A DNA stretch of 8,822 nucleotides. Origin: Salinibacterium sp. (lineage in GTDB: Bacteria > Actinomycetota > Actinomycetes > Actinomycetales > Microbacteriaceae). Below the pieces are notes generated by a model. The model was not told where the DNA came from. It did no database searches and saw nothing but the letters and a program-made list of their open reading frames with translations. How positions within the stretch are numbered: the first letter of the stretch is position 1; each line of letters opens with the position of its first letter. Location of the stretch: contig JANXTJ010000047.1 of NCBI GenBank assembly GCA_025352485.1, positions 1 through 8,822 on the forward strand. The letters are read 5' to 3'. Below are positions 6,067 through 8,822 of the stretch, piece by piece. Both the position numbers and the translations under genes were made by a program.

Positions 6067-7567
6067 CGTCGCCGTCGACCCAGTTCAGCGTTTTGGAGAC
6101 CGCCTTCGACCAATTCTTGAGCAGCCGTTCACGTTCCTGCGGGGCCATCGTGGGCTCCCAACGTTGGCCCTCCTGCCAGTTGTTGCGTAGGTCGTCCAGT
6201 CCCGACCAGAAGCCGACCGCGAGGCCAGCGGCGTAGGCGGCCCCGAGGGCCGTGGTCTCGGCCACAACCGGGCGGATGACCGGAACGTTGAGAATGTCGG
6301 CCTGAAACTGCATGAGTTGGTTGTTAGACACCATCCCGCCGTCGACCTTGAGCTCGGTGAGGTCCACCCCGGCGTCGGCATTGACCGCGTCGAGAACTTC
6401 GCGAGTTTGGTAGGCGACCGATTCGAGCGCGGCGCGGGCGATGTGGCCCTTATTGGAGAACCGGGTGAGCCCGAGAATCGCGCCCCGGGCATCCGGTCGC
6501 CAGTGCGGCGCGAAAAGGCCGGAAAATGCTGGCACGAAGTACACCCCGCCATTGTCGTCGACGGTCGTCGCGAGCGCTTCGATGTCTGAGGCTTTATTGA
6601 TCAGGCCAAGGTTGTCGCGCAACCATTGGATCAGCGACCCGGTGACCGCGATCGAGCCTTCGAGCGCGTAATGGGTCGGGTTCGTTCCCAGCCGGTACGC
6701 GACGGTCGTGAGCAGCCCGTTCTGTGAGCGAACGATCTCCTCGCCGGTGTTCACGATGAGAAAATTGCCGGTGCCGTAGGTGTTCTTCGACTCGCCCTTA
6801 GCGAAAGCGGCCTGCCCGAACGTGGCCGCCTGTTGGTCGCCGAGAATACCGGCCACCGGCACACCCGCGAGGGGGCCGGATGCCACGGTGCCGAACACCT
6901 CGGACGAGCTTCGAATCTGCGGCAGCATCGACCGCGGCACTCCGAATTCGGCCAAGATCGTGTCATCCCATTCGCAGGCTTTCAGGTCCATAAAAAGGGT
7001 GCGGCTGGCGTTGGTGACATCGGTGGCGTGCACACCGCCCTCGGTGCCGCCGGTGAGGTTCCAGAGCACCCAGCTGTCGATGGTTCCGAAGGCGAGCTCG
7101 CCGCGAGCCGCCCGCTCGCGTGTGCCTTCGACGTTTTCTAAAATCCAGGCAATCTTCGTTCCGGCGAAATAGGTAGCCAACGGCAGGCCGACGGTATCCG
7201 CGAAGCGGTGGGTGTCGCCCTGCGCGATCCGGTCGACGATCGGTTGGGTGCGGGTGTCTTGCCAGACGATCGCGTTGTAGATTGGCCTGCCGGTGGCGCG
7301 ATCCCAGACGACCGTCGTTTCGCGCTGGTTAGTGATGCCCACCGCCGCGATGTCGTCTTTGGTGAGGTTCGCTTTAGCGAGGGCCTGCCCGACTACCTGC
7401 TGAACGTTGTCCCAGATTTCGACGGCATCGTGCTCCACCCAGCCGGCCCTCGGGAAGATCTGCTGGTGCTCACGCTGGTCTACCGAGATGACCGAACCGG
7501 AGTGATCGAAGATCATCGCCCGGGTGCTGGTGGTGCCCTGATCTATTGAGAGAACGTACGTGGCCAC
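6059..7567 (-). CDS. glpK: Glycerol kinase
   Basis: GlpK phosphorylates glycerol with ATP to sn-glycerol 3-phosphate in the cytoplasm, trapping it after uptake. The protein has 502 residues, the usual length of the family. It shows the FGGY-kinase N-terminal phosphate loop SIDQGTTSTR (7-16), the glycerol-binding pair Arg82-Glu83 in NQRET, Trp102, Tyr133, and the catalytic base Asp244 in GDQQAATFG (243-251). It also has the ATP-site segment NTYGTGNF, and GHIARAALESVAYQ with VDGGMVSNN in the C-terminal domain. The stretch before GDQQ (FGTVASGPLAG) lacks the E. coli fructose-1,6-bisphosphate loop GGKGGTR and the Enterococcus HPr-phosphorylated His, so neither control is expected. The GTG at 7567 is chosen over an upstream ATG at 7624 because AAAGGAG precedes it and the family begins here. 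No glpF or glpD is nearby. Confidence 0.97.
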   Translation of the reverse strand: MATYVLSIDQGTTSTRAMIFDHSGSVISVDQREHQQIFPRAGWVEHDAVEIWDNVQQVVGQALAKANLTKDDIAAVGITNQRETTVVWDRATGRPIYNAIVWQDTRTQPIVDRIAQGDTHRFADTVGLPLATYFAGTKIAWILENVEGTRERAARGELAFGTIDSWVLWNLTGGTEGGVHATDVTNASRTLFMDLKACEWDDTILAEFGVPRSMLPQIRSSSEVFGTVASGPLAGVPVAGILGDQQAATFGQAAFAKGESKNTYGTGNFLIVNTGEEIVRSQNGLLTTVAYRLGTNPTHYALEGSIAVTGSLIQWLRDNLGLINKASDIEALATTVDDNGGVYFVPAFSGLFAPHWRPDARGAILGLTRFSNKGHIARAALESVAYQTREVLDAVNADAGVDLTELKVDGGMVSNNQLMQFQADILNVPVIRPVVAETTALGAAYAAGLAVGFWSGLDDLRNNWQEGQRWEPTMAPQERERLLKNWSKAVSKTLNWVDGDVV

Positions 7568-7571
7568 GCGG

Positions 7572-7578
7572 CTCCTTT
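7572..7578 (-). promoter_or_regulatory. Strong ribosome binding site that fixes the glpK start
   Basis: AAAGGAG on the minus strand sits four bases before the GTG at 7567. It matches the anti-Shine-Dalgarno sequence well and supports the GTG over the in-frame ATG 57 bp upstream at 7624, which would lie inside the end of ychJ. Confidence 0.85.
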
Positions 7579-7599
7579 GTCGTCGTAAGGGAAGAGTAC

Positions 7600-7968
7600 T
7601 CAGTTGCCGTCGAGGTAGAGCCAACGACCATGTTCGCGGACGAACGTACTCACCTCATGTTGGCTTCCCGGCAGGTTATCGAGACGGTAGCTCGCGGTGA
7701 ATTCGACCGTGCCAGCGCTATCGAGCATTCCGCCCCGGCTGCGAGCGATGATCTCGAGTCGGTACCAGAGCATCGTCGGATCGAGCACCAGCGAGGCGGG
7801 TCTGGTCGAAGGATGCCACGTCTGCAACAGATATGCGGTGTCGCCTGTCACGTAAGCGCAATAGCGCGATCGCATGAGCCGTTCGGCGGTGGGAGCTTTC
7901 GCAGTTCCGCGATGAAACGCCCCGCAGCATTGCTCATAGGGCAGCCCGCTGAGGCAGGGGCAGTTCAT
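7600..7968 (-). CDS. YchJ-family (UPF0225) SEC-C motif protein
   Basis: This is a 122-residue protein of the YchJ family, whose function is not established. The N terminus is a SEC-C zinc-binding motif: Cys3, Cys5, Cys14 and Cys15 in CPCLSGLPYEQCCG (3-16). The usual Gly of CPCGSG is Leu here. The rest is the NTF2-like YchJ domain, recognisable from AERLMRSRYCAYVTGD (28-43), the TWHPSTRP segment (50-57) and the ending EVSTFVREHGRWLYLDG. The ATG at 7968 is chosen because homologues begin just before the CPC motif; an in-frame GTG at 8034 would add 22 residues with no family character and would run through the palindrome. The stop is 32 bp from the glpK start on the same strand, so the two are probably cotranscribed. 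No functional link to glycerol is known. Confidence 0.88.
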   Translation of the reverse strand: MNCPCLSGLPYEQCCGAFHRGTAKAPTAERLMRSRYCAYVTGDTAYLLQTWHPSTRPASLVLDPTMLWYRLEIIARSRGGMLDSAGTVEFTASYRLDNLPGSQHEVSTFVREHGRWLYLDGN

Positions 7969-7990
7969 CCTGCCCCCGGCATCACGGAAG

Positions 7991-8008
7991 CAATCGTCGC
8001 GACGATTG
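7991..8008. promoter_or_regulatory. Perfect 18-bp palindrome, candidate operator
   Basis: CAATCGTCGCGACGATTG is its own reverse complement over all 18 bases. It lies in the 106-bp gap between the divergent ychJ and cyclase-like genes, 22 bp from the ychJ ATG and 66 bp from the cyclase GTG. Symmetry with a central CG step is typical of sites for dimeric helix-turn-helix repressors. It overlaps a candidate -10 box for ychJ-glpK. The regulator is not identifiable from this window. Confidence 0.6.
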
Positions 8009-8030
8009 TGGGTGACATGGCCATAGTCAA
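8002..8030 (-). promoter_or_regulatory. Candidate promoter for ychJ-glpK
   Basis: On the minus strand TTGACT (8030-8025) matches the -35 consensus at five of six bases. It is followed, after 17 bp, by AATCGT (8007-8002), which keeps only the important A at position two and T at position six of a -10 box. Initiation would fall within the palindrome about 27 bp before the ychJ ATG. The -35 is good and the -10 is weak, as would fit a regulated promoter. Confidence 0.35.
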
Positions 8031-8062
8031 GCACGGGACTGTTGCGCTGCCGCGCGGATGGA

Positions 8063-8075
8063 TACGGTGCATAGG
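8063..8075 (+). promoter_or_regulatory. Candidate -10 box for a leaderless cyclase-like transcript
   Basis: TACGGT (8063-8068) fits the TANNNT pattern common in high-GC Actinobacteria and lies exactly six bases before the GTG at 8075, so +1 would be the start codon. No ribosome binding site with normal spacing is seen. Upstream, TTGCGC (8042-8047) is a partial -35 with a short 15-bp spacer. Confidence 0.35.
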
Positions 8076-8822
8076 TGACAGCACAACTCGACTGGCTACT
8101 CGATGTCGATCCCGCGTTGCGCTGGCAGGTTCAGCGCGACCTGGCCGGGGAGCCGCCCGAGGTCTGGGGTGCGACGAGGAGCCGCGTGGTGGCGGAGGGC
8201 TTCGGCGGGCGGCTGCTTGAGCTGCAGGACAGCGACGGCCAGTGGGCCGGGGGAGCGTTCTTCCCGAAGGGGTTCGATTTCGACGGGCCGGAGGCGGCGG
8301 CGGGCGCCGGCCAGCCGTGGACGGCCACCACCTGGTCGCTTAACGCGTTGCGCGAATGGGGCGTGGATGCCGCGACGCTGCCCGGCACGGCGGAGCTTTT
8401 GGCCGCTAATAGCCGCTGGGAACACCACAACGGGCCTTACTGGGGCGGCGAGGTGGATTGCTGCATTAATGCGTACACCCTGGCCAACGGTGCCTGGCTC
8501 GGAGCCGACGTCGGCGGGCTCGCAGCGTGGTTTCTCGAGCACCGGATGGCCGACGGCGGCTGGAACTGCGAGTGGGAAAACGGTTCGATCCGATCGTCGT
8601 TCCACTCCACCCTCAATGTTCTGAAGGGTCTTTTGTACTACGAAGCCGTGGCCGGGGGCAGTGACGAACTCCGCGCCGCGCGGCACGCCGCCGAGGAGTA
8701 CCTTCTTGAACGCCGGCTGCTCTACCGACTCTCCACCGGCGCCCTCGTCGAGTCGTGGGCCACTCGTTTCGTCTACCCGTTCCGCTGGTTTTACAGCGCG
8801 CTCAACGCCGTGGACTACTTTC
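8075..8822 (+). CDS. Squalene-cyclase-like / prenyltransferase alpha-alpha barrel protein, 3' end outside window
   Basis: The frame is open from a GTG at 8075 to the window edge, giving 249 residues. It resembles a group of uncharacterised actinobacterial proteins often labelled squalene cyclase or prenyltransferase. Repeated glycine- and tryptophan-rich turns between helices support this: DGQWAGG (54-60), GPYWGGEVDCCIN (120-132), and ADGGWNCEWENGSIRSSFHST (159-179), with PWTATTWSLNALREWG (81-96) as a barrel helix. These QW-like turns are a hallmark of alpha/alpha-toroid folds. The N terminus, DWLLDVDPALRWQVQRDL, reads as a HEAT-like helix seen in this group. The DXDD catalytic motif of true squalene-hopene cyclases is absent from the visible part, and no neighbouring isoprenoid gene is seen, so cyclase activity should not be assumed. 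The fold-level assignment is reasonable; the substrate is unknown. Confidence 0.75.
   Translation, partial: MTAQLDWLLDVDPALRWQVQRDLAGEPPEVWGATRSRVVAEGFGGRLLELQDSDGQWAGGAFFPKGFDFDGPEAAAGAGQPWTATTWSLNALREWGVDAATLPGTAELLAANSRWEHHNGPYWGGEVDCCINAYTLANGAWLGADVGGLAAWFLEHRMADGGWNCEWENGSIRSSFHSTLNVLKGLLYYEAVAGGSDELRAARHAAEEYLLERRLLYRLSTGALVESWATRFVYPFRWFYSALNAVDYF

Noticed and set aside
6059..7624. Longer glpK starting at the ATG at 7624 (521 residues)
   Set aside because: The extra 19 residues are Arg/Leu-rich, would overlap the end of ychJ, and the strong AAAGGAG just before the GTG at 7567 gives the family's normal N terminus.
7546..8220. 224-codon plus-strand frame covering ychJ and the start of the cyclase-like gene
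   Set aside because: It is antisense to ychJ and out of frame with the cyclase-like protein, whose motifs lie in the frame starting at 8075.

Overview
The window is a high-GC stretch of an actinobacterial chromosome, most likely from the Micrococcales and perhaps Microbacteriaceae (lineage is inferred from protein character and synteny, not from a search). The diagnostic features are a cytochrome bcc reductase of the actinobacterial type (diheme QcrC, a three-helix Rieske protein, QcrB with a PDWY Qo motif), the gene order ctaE-qcrC-qcrA-qcrB with trpD divergent from ctaE (the arrangement of Mycobacterium tuberculosis Rv2192c-Rv2196), and several GTG starts, two of which look leaderless.

Layout. 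Bases 1-281 hold the 3' end of a GNAT acetyltransferase on the plus strand. Bases 282-566 are a short non-coding region with an 11-bp inverted repeat and, at its right end, a strong intrinsic terminator for the respiratory operon. Bases 567-4857 (minus strand) are a compact operon, ctaE-qcrC-qcrA-qcrB, transcribed right to left. Bases 4937-5992 (plus strand) are trpD, divergent from ctaE across a 79-bp gap. trpD converges on glpK (6059-7567, minus), and the space between them is filled by a 14-bp tandem repeat array that contains both stop codons. A small YchJ/SEC-C protein gene (7600-7968, minus) lies 32 bp upstream of glpK and probably shares its transcript. A 106-bp divergent region with a perfect 18-bp palindrome separates it from a squalene-cyclase-like alpha/alpha-barrel gene (8075 onward, plus) that runs off the window.

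How the genes work together. QcrA, QcrB and QcrC form the menaquinol-oxidising bcc complex, and CtaE is subunit III of the aa3 oxidase. In Actinobacteria these assemble into one III2-IV2 supercomplex in which the diheme QcrC replaces a soluble cytochrome c. The oxidase genes ctaC, ctaD and ctaF are not in the window. TrpD (tryptophan synthesis) and GlpK (glycerol entry) are unrelated housekeeping enzymes.

I see no defence system, mobile element, CRISPR array or RNA gene, and no convincing new multi-gene system. The items most worth a second look are the repeat array at the trpD/glpK junction, the palindrome upstream of ychJ-glpK, the apparently leaderless ctaE and cyclase starts, a Lys in place of a usual metal-binding Glu in TrpD, and the little-characterised cyclase-like protein.
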